Shown here: piece after piece, positions 51,930 through 59,679 of the stretch
How positions within the stretch are numbered: position 1 is the first letter of the stretch
How the letters are laid out: each line of letters begins with the position of its first letter
NCBI GenBank assembly: GCA_963798655.1
Contig: CAWCUH010000012.1
Coordinates: 434,001 to 498,000 of the forward strand
Source of the DNA: CAVSMC01 sp963798655
Lineage (GTDB): Bacteria > Pseudomonadota > Gammaproteobacteria > Burkholderiales > Casimicrobiaceae
Reading direction: 5' to 3'
DNA length: 64,000 nt
Made by a program: the position numbers and the translations under genes
Notes under the pieces: model-generated
The model's database searches: none
What the model saw: the letters and a program-made list of their open reading frames with translations, nothing else
What the model was told of the DNA's origin: nothing

Positions 51930-52982
51930 ATGAACTCGCCGACCGCCACGCTTTCGCTGTTGCAGCGCCTCCAACAGGGCGCGGTGATCTGTGCCGAAGG
52001 ATACGTTTTCGAGCTGGAGCGGCGCGGTTACCTGCAGGCGGGCGCGTTCGTGCCGGAAGTCGTGCTCGAGCATCCGGAAGTCGTCGCCCAGCTCCATCGC
52101 GATTTCGTCCACGCGGGCTCCGAGGTCGTCGAGGCGCTCACCTACTACGCGCACCGCGAGAAGCTGCGCGTCATCGGCCGCGAGGGCGACCTCGAGCCGA
52201 TCAACCGTCGCGCGCTCGACATCGCGAAATCGGTGGCGAACGAAACCGGCGCGTTGTTCGCCGGCGACATCTGCAACACCAACGTCTACGATCCCGCGGA
52301 CGCCGCCTCGCACAAGGCGGTGCGCGCGATGTTCGACGAGCAGGTCGGCTGGGCCGTCGAGGCGGGGGTCGACTACGTCGTCGGCGAGACGTTCTCGTGG
52401 GCGCACGAGGCGCTGATCGCGCTCGACGTCATCAAGCGCGCGAAGCAGACGGCGGTCATCACGCTTGCCATGCATCAGGCGGACGTCACGCGCGAGGGCT
52501 GGACGGTCGCCGACGCGTGCAAGCGCCTCGTCGACGCCGGCGCCGACGTCGTCGGCCTCAACTGCATTCGCGGTCCCGAGACGATGATGCCGCTGCTGAA
52601 GCAGATTCGCGGCGTGATCAGCGTGCCCATGGCCGCGCTGCCGGTGCCGTATCGCACCGATGAGAGCCACCCGTCGTTCCAGTCGCTGCACGACGGCCAC
52701 TGGCATTTCGCCGAGGGCGCGCGGCCGTTTCCGATCGCGCTCGATCCGTTCACGTGCAACCGCTTCGAGATCGCCGAGTTCGGACGCGAAGCGTACACGA
52801 TGGACATCCGCTACCTGGGCGTCTGCTGCGGCGCGGGCCCTCATCACATCCGCGCGCTCGCCGAGGCGGTCGGCAAGCGGCCGCCGGCGAGCCGCTATTC
52901 GGCCGACATGTCGAAGCATGCGTTCCTCGGATCGCACGCGCGGATCAAGAAGGTGCAGAAGGACTACGCGGACAAGCTGTAG
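51930..52982 (+). CDS. bmt: Betaine-homocysteine S-methyltransferase
   Basis: 350-aa zinc methyltransferase that moves a methyl group from glycine betaine to homocysteine, giving dimethylglycine and methionine. The zinc cysteines are C212 (GLNCIRGP) and C299-C300 (LGVCCGAGPHHIRALAE), nearly the same numbering as in human BHMT. The N-terminal LQQGAVICAEGYVFELERRGYLQAGAFVPE and EALTYYAHREKL are BHMT-like rather than MetH-like. ATG 51930 is favoured; the upstream open frame is antisense to the permease. Divergent from the OpuC-type operon, supporting betaine as the imported compound. Confidence 0.88.
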   Translation: MNSPTATLSLLQRLQQGAVICAEGYVFELERRGYLQAGAFVPEVVLEHPEVVAQLHRDFVHAGSEVVEALTYYAHREKLRVIGREGDLEPINRRALDIAKSVANETGALFAGDICNTNVYDPADAASHKAVRAMFDEQVGWAVEAGVDYVVGETFSWAHEALIALDVIKRAKQTAVITLAMHQADVTREGWTVADACKRLVDAGADVVGLNCIRGPETMMPLLKQIRGVISVPMAALPVPYRTDESHPSFQSLHDGHWHFAEGARPFPIALDPFTCNRFEIAEFGREAYTMDIRYLGVCCGAGPHHIRALAEAVGKRPPASRYSADMSKHAFLGSHARIKKVQKDYADKL

Positions 52983-52984
52983 AC

Positions 52985-53032
52985 ACGAGGGTCAGAGTGC
53001 GATTGCCCAGGTGATCGCACTCTGACCCTCGT
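52985..53032. repeat. Perfect 19-bp inverted repeat (REP-like) between convergent genes
   Basis: ACGAGGGTCAGAGTGCGAT (52985-53003), a 10-base loop (53004-53013) and its exact reverse complement (53014-53032). It starts 2 bases after the bmt stop and ends 24 bases before the GFA gene stop. The core GGGTCAGAGTGCGAT resembles dispersed REP elements of proteobacteria. It is well placed to stop or stabilise both convergent transcripts, but has no T-run. Confidence 0.8.
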
Positions 53033-53047
53033 CACCTCTCGTCACCT
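53028..53047. repeat. Tandem 2 x 10-base repeat at the edge of the REP-like element
   Basis: CTCGTCACCT occurs twice in a row (53028-53037 and 53038-53047); the first copy overlaps the right arm of the inverted repeat. Suggests a small duplication made when the element inserted or excised. Confidence 0.6.
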
Positions 53048-53056
53048 GGCCGCGCG

Positions 53057-53452
53057 CTAGTCCGCCCGCTGCGCCACGCCCGCCGGCAGCTCGTAGTAGT
53101 CGGCTGCGCTCGCGGCGTGGATCTGGAGAATGGTCGTGAGGCCGGTCGGCTGATCGAGCGTGCCGGCGGCGATCGAGACCGTGTCGCGGTCGACGGCTTC
53201 CCAGAACAGGCTCGCGCCGCATTCGGCGCAAAAGCCGCGCCGTGCGCGCTGCGACGACGCGTACCACTTGAGGCCGCCCGATTCGAAGACGCGAAGCGCC
53301 GACTTCGGCGCGGCGGTGTACGCGCCGAAATGCCCATGCGTGCGCCGGCACATTTCGCAGTGGCACAGCACGACGCCGCGCAAGTCGCCGCGGACTTCGT
53401 ATCGGACCGCGCCGCACAGGCAACTGCCGGTACGAGTGGGCGTATCGCTCAT
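53057..53452 (-). CDS. GFA (CENP-V) family zinc protein
   Basis: 131 aa of the family named after glutathione-dependent formaldehyde-activating enzyme. Zinc cysteines: GSCLCGAVRYEV, LCHCEMCRRTHGH and GFCAECGASLFW. ATG 53452 overlaps the hydrolase stop by 4 bases (ATGA). Last gene of the seven-gene operon. Most members lack proven activity; glutathione-linked chemistry on a small carbonyl compound is possible. Confidence 0.87.
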   Translation of the reverse strand: MSDTPTRTGSCLCGAVRYEVRGDLRGVVLCHCEMCRRTHGHFGAYTAAPKSALRVFESGGLKWYASSQRARRGFCAECGASLFWEAVDRDTVSIAAGTLDQPTGLTTILQIHAASAADYYELPAGVAQRAD

Positions 53453-54321
53453 CCGTGAAAGAACGCGTGCAACTCCGCGTACGTCACGTCGGGAACCTGC
53501 TCCGCCGGATAGTGGCCGCACGCAAGCATGCGTCCGCGGACGTCCGCCGCACGCTCGCGCCACGCTTCCATCGGACGAAAGCTGCGGTTCACGTGGCTGC
53601 GCTCGCCCCACAGCACGAGCGCGGGCATTTCGATTTTCCGATGCAAGTCGGCTTCGTCGTGAACGAGATCGATGCCTGCCGCCGCACGGTAGTCCTCGCA
53701 CACCGCGTGGATGTTCTCCGGCGTGCAGCAGCGGATGTACTCGGCCAGCGCTTCCTCGGCGAAGCCGCTCATGCCCACGCCCTTCTTGTCGAGCTTGCGC
53801 CGGACGTAGCGCTCGAGCCCGTATGCGACGAGCATCCGTTCGGGATAGTCGAACGGCTGCGCCATGAAGAACCAGTGGTACGAGTCGATCGCCCACTCTT
53901 TCGTGATGTGCGTCAGCACGTGCTGCGTGGGCACGATGTCGAGAAAGGCCACCTTGCGCACGCGGCTCGGATGATCGAGCGCCATCCGGTGCGCGACGCG
54001 GGCGCCGCGATCGTGGCCGCAGACGAGGAACGCATCGAAGCCGAGCGCCGTCATCACCTCGACCTGGTCCTGCGCCATCGCGCGGAACGAATAGCCGGCA
54101 TGATCGGGCCCGCCGTCGGGCTTGCCGCTGTCGCCGTAGCCGCGCAGATCGGCGGCGACCACGGTGAAATGGTGCGCGAGGCGCGGCGCGATCTTGTGCC
54201 AGCTCACGTGCGTCAGCGGATTGCCGTGCAGCAGCAGCAGCGGCGGCCCCGTTCCGCCGTGGCGCAGGTGAATCCGAGCGCCGCTCGTGTCGACGTCGCG
54301 AACGTGGAAGCCGTCGAACAT
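53449..54321 (-). CDS. Haloacid dehalogenase-type alpha/beta hydrolase (fluoroacetate dehalogenase-like)
   Basis: 290 aa. All functional residues known from fluoroacetate dehalogenases line up: nucleophile D104 with R105 and R108 (GHDRGARVAHRM), acid D128 (FLDIVPT), the fluoride/substrate pocket H149 and W150 (SYHWFFMAQP), Y211 (DYRAAAG) and catalytic H270 (CGHYPAEQVP). The oxyanion motif LHGNPLTHVSW is present. The family breaks C-halogen bonds of haloacetates; conserved pocket residues suggest this rather than epoxide hydrolysis. ATG 54321 is 17 bases after the MmgE/PrpD stop. No signal peptide, so cytoplasmic. Natural substrate not proven. Confidence 0.82.
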   Translation of the reverse strand: MFDGFHVRDVDTSGARIHLRHGGTGPPLLLLHGNPLTHVSWHKIAPRLAHHFTVVAADLRGYGDSGKPDGGPDHAGYSFRAMAQDQVEVMTALGFDAFLVCGHDRGARVAHRMALDHPSRVRKVAFLDIVPTQHVLTHITKEWAIDSYHWFFMAQPFDYPERMLVAYGLERYVRRKLDKKGVGMSGFAEEALAEYIRCCTPENIHAVCEDYRAAAGIDLVHDEADLHRKIEMPALVLWGERSHVNRSFRPMEAWRERAADVRGRMLACGHYPAEQVPDVTYAELHAFFHG

Positions 54322-54338
54322 GCCAGCGAGCGGACGCG

Positions 54339-55772
54339 TCAGGCGTCGCGCGGGCGACGCAGCAGTGAGGTCAGCTCACGGACGTCGGCCAGCGTGTCGA
54401 TGCGCCACAGCACGTCCAGCATCCCGCGGGCATGCGACGCGTCGAATCCGCTCCACTGTGCGCACTGCGTGAACTTCTCGGCGAGCTCGTCGTCGCTCAT
54501 CGGGTTCGCCGGACTGCCCTTGCCGAAATCGGCGGCGCCGCGCACCGTCGTCCCGTCAACGAGATCCACGTCGATGATCGTCGTCATCTTGTCGAATCCG
54601 GCGGCTTCGGCGTCCGGATGCACGCCGAAGTCGACCCGCTCGATCAACGCCTGCACGTCGGCGCGATTGACAACCGCATCGGTGAACTGGTCCAAGCCGG
54701 CCTTGCGCTCGATCAGCAGGATCGCCATGCAGAACTCCATGCTGAACTTCGCCTGCAGCTCGTTGAGCGGCCGATGGTGGATCAGCGCGTTCGGCATGTT
54801 GTGGTTGGTGCCGACGCGAACGCGCTTCACGCGATCCGGTTTCAAGTCGTGGCAACGAATCAAATCGATCATCACCGCCATGCCCGGATGCGTCAGCGAG
54901 CCGCTCGGATGCGGCTTGATCGACACGCCCGGCGATGCGAACGTCCACGGCTTGCCGAGCATGCCGTCGATCATCTCGGCGTCGTAGCCGCCGCCGGCGG
55001 CGCGAAAGAATCCGCGGTCCGCCTCGAGCGCAATCGGCGACGCGGTGAAACCGAGAGCCGCAAGCTCGGCCGCGACGACGCCGCTCTCGGCCGCGCGTCC
55101 AGCATGAAAGGGCTTGGTCATCGTGCCGAAGTTCTCGCGCAATCCACCGGCCTGGCTCGCCGCGAGGCCGAGCGCGCGCTGTGTCGCCTCGCGATCGAGG
55201 CCGAGCAGCTTCGACGCCGTAGCCGCTGCCCCGATCGCGCCGCACGTCGCCGTGCTGTGGAAGCCCTGCTGGTAGTGGCGGGGAAAGATCGCCTCGGCAA
55301 CCTTGCATTCGACTTCGACGCCGACCTGATACGCGAGCATCAGGTCGCTGCCGCTGCGACCGTCACGCTCGGCGATCGCGAGCGCGGGCGGGAGCGCCGG
55401 CGCCGTCGGATGCGTCAGCAGTCCGTACACGCGGTCCTTCGCGACGGCGAGCTGCGTGTCGTCGTAGTCGTCGGCGTGGATCGACACGCCGTTCGCGAAC
55501 GCGGCGAAGCGCGCGGGCAGAAGCATGTCGGCGCCGATGACCGTGCTGTTGCCGGCGCCGGCGATGTTCTGCGCCTTCAGATGCCGGCGAATCAGCGTGC
55601 CGGTTTGCGACGAAGCGCCGGCGAGCGCGAGGCCGACGCCGTCGAGCACCGAGCGCTTGCCGAGTCGCGCGACGTCGGCCGGAATGTCGGAGGCGCGCGT
55701 CGCGACGACGAAATCGGCGACGTATGCGGTGAGCGAGCGGTTCGATGCGACGTTCGTTGCGGCAGACGTCAT
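54339..55772 (-). CDS. MmgE/PrpD family protein in the PdxA-like/dehalogenase operon
   Basis: 477 aa. Typical segments: SVLDGVGLALAGASS, GVSIHADDYDDTQ (the active-region DDYDDT), YQVGVEVECKVAEAI, GFHSTATCGAIGAAATASKLLGLD, ENFGTMTKPFHAGRAAESGVVAAELA, and HPSGSLTHPGMAVMIDL. It conserves the family's catalytic DxxDT-like and KPFHAG motifs better than the first MmgE/PrpD protein in this window. ATG 55772 overlaps the PdxA-like stop by 4 bases. Should dehydrate, decarboxylate or epimerise a polycarboxylate-type substrate. Confidence 0.87.
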   Translation of the reverse strand: MTSAATNVASNRSLTAYVADFVVATRASDIPADVARLGKRSVLDGVGLALAGASSQTGTLIRRHLKAQNIAGAGNSTVIGADMLLPARFAAFANGVSIHADDYDDTQLAVAKDRVYGLLTHPTAPALPPALAIAERDGRSGSDLMLAYQVGVEVECKVAEAIFPRHYQQGFHSTATCGAIGAAATASKLLGLDREATQRALGLAASQAGGLRENFGTMTKPFHAGRAAESGVVAAELAALGFTASPIALEADRGFFRAAGGGYDAEMIDGMLGKPWTFASPGVSIKPHPSGSLTHPGMAVMIDLIRCHDLKPDRVKRVRVGTNHNMPNALIHHRPLNELQAKFSMEFCMAILLIERKAGLDQFTDAVVNRADVQALIERVDFGVHPDAEAAGFDKMTTIIDVDLVDGTTVRGAADFGKGSPANPMSDDELAEKFTQCAQWSGFDASHARGMLDVLWRIDTLADVRELTSLLRRPRDA

Positions 55773-56833
55773 TGCGATGGCTTCCCGTTGATTGGTTCTG
55801 CAAGAGTGGGCCGCTCCGCGCGCCGGGTGATCGCGAGCCGTGCGGCGAGCCGCACCGCCTGCTCGAGCGCGCCGGTGCTCGCGCGGCCCTGCCCGACGAT
55901 GTCGAACGCCGTTCCGTGCGCCGGCGTCGTGAACACCGTGCGAAGTCCCGCCGTCACGGTGACGCCGCGATTGAAGCCCTTGAGCTTCGTCGCGATCTGT
56001 CCCTGGTCGTGATACATCGTCAGCACGCCGTCGTAGTCGCCCGCGAACGCCTTGAGGAATACGGTGTCCGCCGGGAACGGCCCGCGACAGTCGATGCCGC
56101 GTGCGGCGCAGCGCCCGACCGCCGGCGCAATCACGTCGATCTCGTCGTGGCCGAAGAGGCCGCTCTCGCCGCCATGCGGATTGAGCGCCGCAACGGCGAT
56201 CCGCGGCCTCGCGATGCCCGCGCCGCGCATCGTCGCATCGGCGAGGTCGATCATATCCTCGATCCGCTGCCCGCTGATCTGCTCGAGCGCGGTTCGCAGC
56301 GCGACGTGCGACGTGACGCGCGACATCCACAGGCCGTCGAGCACGTTCATCTCGCTGTAGAGCCCGTCGTGCCGCGTCATCCGCGCGAACATCTCGTGCT
56401 CGTCGCGGAAGCGGAATCCGCCGGCGTGCAGCGCCGCCTTGTTCAGCGGTGCGAACGCGATCGCGTCGATGCGTTCGGCAAGGGCCAGCTCGATCATCGC
56501 CGCAAGCGTCTCGCCTGCGAGGCGACCTGAGTCGGCGGATATCCTCCCGCGCGCGATGGCGGCCGGATCGAGGTTCGCGAGGTCGATGATCGGAACGTCG
56601 TCGCGCGTCCAGTCGACGTCCTCGGGCGAGGCGTACGCGTGCAAACGCAGCGTCACGCCGGCGTCGCGCGCACCTTGCAGGAGAACGCGCGCGTCGCCGA
56701 CGACGACGAGCCGAGCTGCGTCGGCGACGCGGCCGCCGGCGAGCACGCGCGCGCATTGCTCCGGCCCTATGCCGGTCCAGTCGCCCGGCATCAAGCCGAT
56801 CAGCGGCCGCGCCGAAGCGTCGGTCTTGGTCAA
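55769..56833 (-). CDS. PdxA-family dehydrogenase (divergent from 4-hydroxythreonine-4-phosphate dehydrogenase)
   Basis: 354-aa NAD-dependent oxidative decarboxylase family member. GDWTGIGPE at the start (PdxA has GDPAGIGPE), metal histidines H176, H220 (NPHGGESGLFG) and H275 (MYHDQGQIATK) are kept, as is PLNKAAL. The phosphate-binding GHTE motif of PdxA reads DEHE here (residues 144-147), so the natural substrate probably lacks that phosphate, as in TphB-type dihydrodiol dehydrogenases. The TTG at 56833 overlaps the permease stop (TTGA). True PdxA for vitamin B6 would be elsewhere. Confidence 0.85.
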   Translation of the reverse strand: MTKTDASARPLIGLMPGDWTGIGPEQCARVLAGGRVADAARLVVVGDARVLLQGARDAGVTLRLHAYASPEDVDWTRDDVPIIDLANLDPAAIARGRISADSGRLAGETLAAMIELALAERIDAIAFAPLNKAALHAGGFRFRDEHEMFARMTRHDGLYSEMNVLDGLWMSRVTSHVALRTALEQISGQRIEDMIDLADATMRGAGIARPRIAVAALNPHGGESGLFGHDEIDVIAPAVGRCAARGIDCRGPFPADTVFLKAFAGDYDGVLTMYHDQGQIATKLKGFNRGVTVTAGLRTVFTTPAHGTAFDIVGQGRASTGALEQAVRLAARLAITRRAERPTLAEPINGKPSQ

Positions 56834-58557
56834 ACGATTCTCCGTTGAGTGAAGCGGTCGATCAGCCAGATCATCGCGAACGTCATCGCGAGCATCGTTA
56901 ACGACAGCACGGCGATCGGCCCCCAGTCGTTGCTCTCGCGAAGATCGAACATCGCGACGGCGATCGTCTTCGTCTTCGCGGTGAACAGCAGGATCGTCGC
57001 CGAGAGCTCGCGTATCGCGCCGATGAAGATCAGGATCCATGTCGCGATGACGCCGTTGCGGATCAGCGGCGCCGTCACGTCGGCGAGCGCGCGCAGCCGC
57101 GTCGCGCCGAAGATCCGGCTCGCGTCCTCGAGCTCGGGATGCACGGCGGCGAGCGACGCGCGAACCTGCTGGTAGCCGACCGGCATCTCCTTCGTCACGT
57201 ACGCGAGCAGGATGATCGCGAGCGTTCCGTAGAGCACGAACGGCGGCCGCGTGTACGCGAGAAACAATCCTACGCCGAGCACGATGCCCGGAATGGCCAC
57301 CGGCGCCGTGGCGAGATAGCCGAGCGCGCGATGACCGGGGACGAGCTTGCGGATGCCGACGTAGCCGATGATCGTGGTGAGCAGCGTGCCGGCGGTGGCC
57401 GCCGCGATGCCGAGCACGAACGTGTTCGCGAGCGCGAGCCGCGTCTGGCTGAACTCGAGGAACACGAATCGCCAGTGCTCGAGCGTCATGTTCTCCCACC
57501 CCGCCGGGCCCGACCAGTTCCTGACGAAGGCCGTTCGCAGCAGCACGCCGTACGGCAGGATCACCGAGCAGCCGAGCACGACGACGAACAGCAGCAGCGC
57601 GGGCAACGTCCATGCGCGCAGGCGGCGCGCGCGCACGCCGCTCGCCTTGCCGCCGATGATCGAATAGCCGCGGCGGCCGAGGATCAGCGTCTGCGCGCGC
57701 AGCAGCGCCGCGGCGATCACGAGCAACGGCAAAGCCGCGGCGGCGGCGAGTCCCAGGCGCGGCGGAAACTGGAACAGGCTCCAGATCTTCGTCGTCATCG
57801 TGTCCACGCCAGCCGGCAACGCGAGGATCGCCGGCGTTCCGAACAGCGTCATCGACTGCAGGAACGCGACGAGGAAGCCCGCCACCATCGCCGGCAGCAC
57901 CAGCGGAAACGTGACGTCGATCGCCGTGCGCCACGCCGGCGCCCCGAAGATCGCGGACGCTTCCTCGAGCTCGCTCGGGATCACGTCGAGCCCGTTCGCT
58001 ATGAACGTGAACACGTACGGGAACGTGTACAGCGCCATCACGAACACCATGCCCCACGCGGAGAAGATGTTGACCAGAGGCTTGGCGTCGAACGGCTTCA
58101 GGTCGAACAGCGCGTAGTACCACTGGTTCAGCAACCCGGCGTTCGGGCCGCCGAGCAGAACCCATGCGAACGCGCCGAGAAACGGCGGCGTCGCGAACGA
58201 CGCGAGGATCAGCATGCGCAGGAAACGCTTCGCCGGCAAATCGGAGCGCGTCACCAGCCAGCTCATCGGCGCGCCGACGACGATGCACAATGCCGCGACC
58301 GCCGCCGAGGTCCACATCGTCGTGACGAATGGACGCACGAACGAGGGGTCGATGGCGAGCTGACGGTAGTGCTCGAAGGTGAGACCCGGTGCGTCGCCGC
58401 GCACGCTGGCGACGGCGAGCCACGCGACCGGCAGCAGCACGAGCACGGCGAGGAGCGCGATCATCGCGAGCGCGAGCGGCGTCGTCCAGTCGATCGACGT
58501 CCATCGACCTGCATCCGCGGCGGCGCGCGGCGCGCCGCCGTTCAGCACCGCTTTCAT
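56830..58557 (-). CDS. ABC transporter permease with two MetI domains (AfuB/FbpB-like)
   Basis: 575-aa fused permease carrying two channel domains, so one gene makes the whole channel. EAA loops: LEEASAIFGAPAWRTAIDVTFPLVLPAM in the first half and LEDASRIFGATRLRALADVTAPLIRNG in the second. About 12 helices. ATG 58557 is 28 bases after the binding protein stop. This type carries ferric iron, 2-aminoethylphosphonate, thiamine or organic anions in relatives. Confidence 0.9.
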   Translation of the reverse strand: MKAVLNGGAPRAAADAGRWTSIDWTTPLALAMIALLAVLVLLPVAWLAVASVRGDAPGLTFEHYRQLAIDPSFVRPFVTTMWTSAAVAALCIVVGAPMSWLVTRSDLPAKRFLRMLILASFATPPFLGAFAWVLLGGPNAGLLNQWYYALFDLKPFDAKPLVNIFSAWGMVFVMALYTFPYVFTFIANGLDVIPSELEEASAIFGAPAWRTAIDVTFPLVLPAMVAGFLVAFLQSMTLFGTPAILALPAGVDTMTTKIWSLFQFPPRLGLAAAAALPLLVIAAALLRAQTLILGRRGYSIIGGKASGVRARRLRAWTLPALLLFVVVLGCSVILPYGVLLRTAFVRNWSGPAGWENMTLEHWRFVFLEFSQTRLALANTFVLGIAAATAGTLLTTIIGYVGIRKLVPGHRALGYLATAPVAIPGIVLGVGLFLAYTRPPFVLYGTLAIILLAYVTKEMPVGYQQVRASLAAVHPELEDASRIFGATRLRALADVTAPLIRNGVIATWILIFIGAIRELSATILLFTAKTKTIAVAMFDLRESNDWGPIAVLSLTMLAMTFAMIWLIDRFTQRRIV

Positions 58558-58585
58558 CGCGTCTCGCGCGACGTCCGGCGTCGGC

Positions 58586-59611
58586 TCAGTTGCCGAACAA
58601 CGCCGTGTAGCGCTTCTTGATGTCGGCGACTTGCGGCAGCATAGCGGCGGGATCGTCGGGCAACAGCTTGATCTGCGACAGCGGCGTGCGATCCGCCGGC
58701 TCCTTGACGTCGGGATGCAGCGAGCGCGTGCCGCCCGTGTCCACGGTGAGCTGTTGCACCTTCGCCGTGTAGAGAAAATTCTGGAAAACGCGCGCCGCGT
58801 TCGGATGCGGCGCGTCGGCGAAGATCGCCGTCGGCGACGTGACGAACGGCGTTCCTTCCTTCGGGTAGATGATCTTCACCGGACTCTTCGCGGCGATCTC
58901 GATGAACATGTTGTACTCGTTGCCGTCGACCATCACCGCGCGCTCGCCGCTCGCGATGGCCTTCGGCGTGGCGGTCGTCGACTGCAGCTGCAGCACGCCC
59001 TGCTTCGCGAGCTTCTCGAGGTAGTCCCAGCCGAGCGCGTTCGCGATCGCGTACGTGCCGGTCAACGCCGTCCCGCTGTAGCCGGGATGCGCCTTCGCGA
59101 GCTTGCCTTTCCACTTGGGATCGAGCAGGTCGGCGTAGCCCGTCGGCGCATCCTTCGCATCGACGATCTTCGTGTTGTAGCCCATCACCGACAGCGTCGC
59201 GCGCCATGCCGCGTAGTAGCCGTCGGGATCCTTGTATTGCGCAGCGTAGCGCTTGACGTCCGGCGGCACGTGCGCCGCGAGCCACTTCTGCTGCTTCCAG
59301 AACAGGAAATGCGAGGCGTCCGACGAATTCACGACGTCGACGTTCTTGATGCCCGACTGGTACTCCTGGTTGATGCGCTGGAAGACGCGCTCGGAGCCCG
59401 AGCGCTCGACGTCGACATCGACGTTCGGGTACTCGGCGCGAAACGCTTTCGCCACCGCCTCGGCCACCTTGACGTCGACCGACGTGTACCAGACGACCTT
59501 GCCTTCCTTCGCCGCCGCGGCGACCATCGCCGGCGTCGTTTCCTGCGCGAGCGCGGCGCCTGCTGTCCATGCGGCGCACGCGCAGGCCGCGAACATCGTC
59601 CAGCGTTTCAT
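58586..59611 (-). CDS. Solute-binding protein, AfuA/FbpA-like
   Basis: 341-aa periplasmic receptor with Sec signal MKRWTMFAACACAAWTAGAALA. VVWYTSVDVKVAEAVAKAFRAEYPNV is the opening motif of the iron/aminoethylphosphonate group. The paired tyrosines that bind iron in FbpA are not evident near the C-terminus, and the Asp/Glu/Tyr pattern differs, so an organic ligand is more likely. ATG 59611 has GAGGAG 5 bases upstream. Follows the ATPase gene by 68 bases. Confidence 0.85.
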   Translation of the reverse strand: MKRWTMFAACACAAWTAGAALAQETTPAMVAAAAKEGKVVWYTSVDVKVAEAVAKAFRAEYPNVDVDVERSGSERVFQRINQEYQSGIKNVDVVNSSDASHFLFWKQQKWLAAHVPPDVKRYAAQYKDPDGYYAAWRATLSVMGYNTKIVDAKDAPTGYADLLDPKWKGKLAKAHPGYSGTALTGTYAIANALGWDYLEKLAKQGVLQLQSTTATPKAIASGERAVMVDGNEYNMFIEIAAKSPVKIIYPKEGTPFVTSPTAIFADAPHPNAARVFQNFLYTAKVQQLTVDTGGTRSLHPDVKEPADRTPLSQIKLLPDDPAAMLPQVADIKKRYTALFGN

Positions 59612-59679
59612 GCTGTCTCCTCGGTTTGCGAGCCGTTGTCCCTGCGGCGCGCGATCGGTCGCGCTGCCTCGTTTTGGAT

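Noticed and set aside
58586..59611. Ferric-iron binding protein FbpA
   Set aside because: The adjacent tyrosine pair that binds iron is not apparent and the operon partners are catabolic enzymes.
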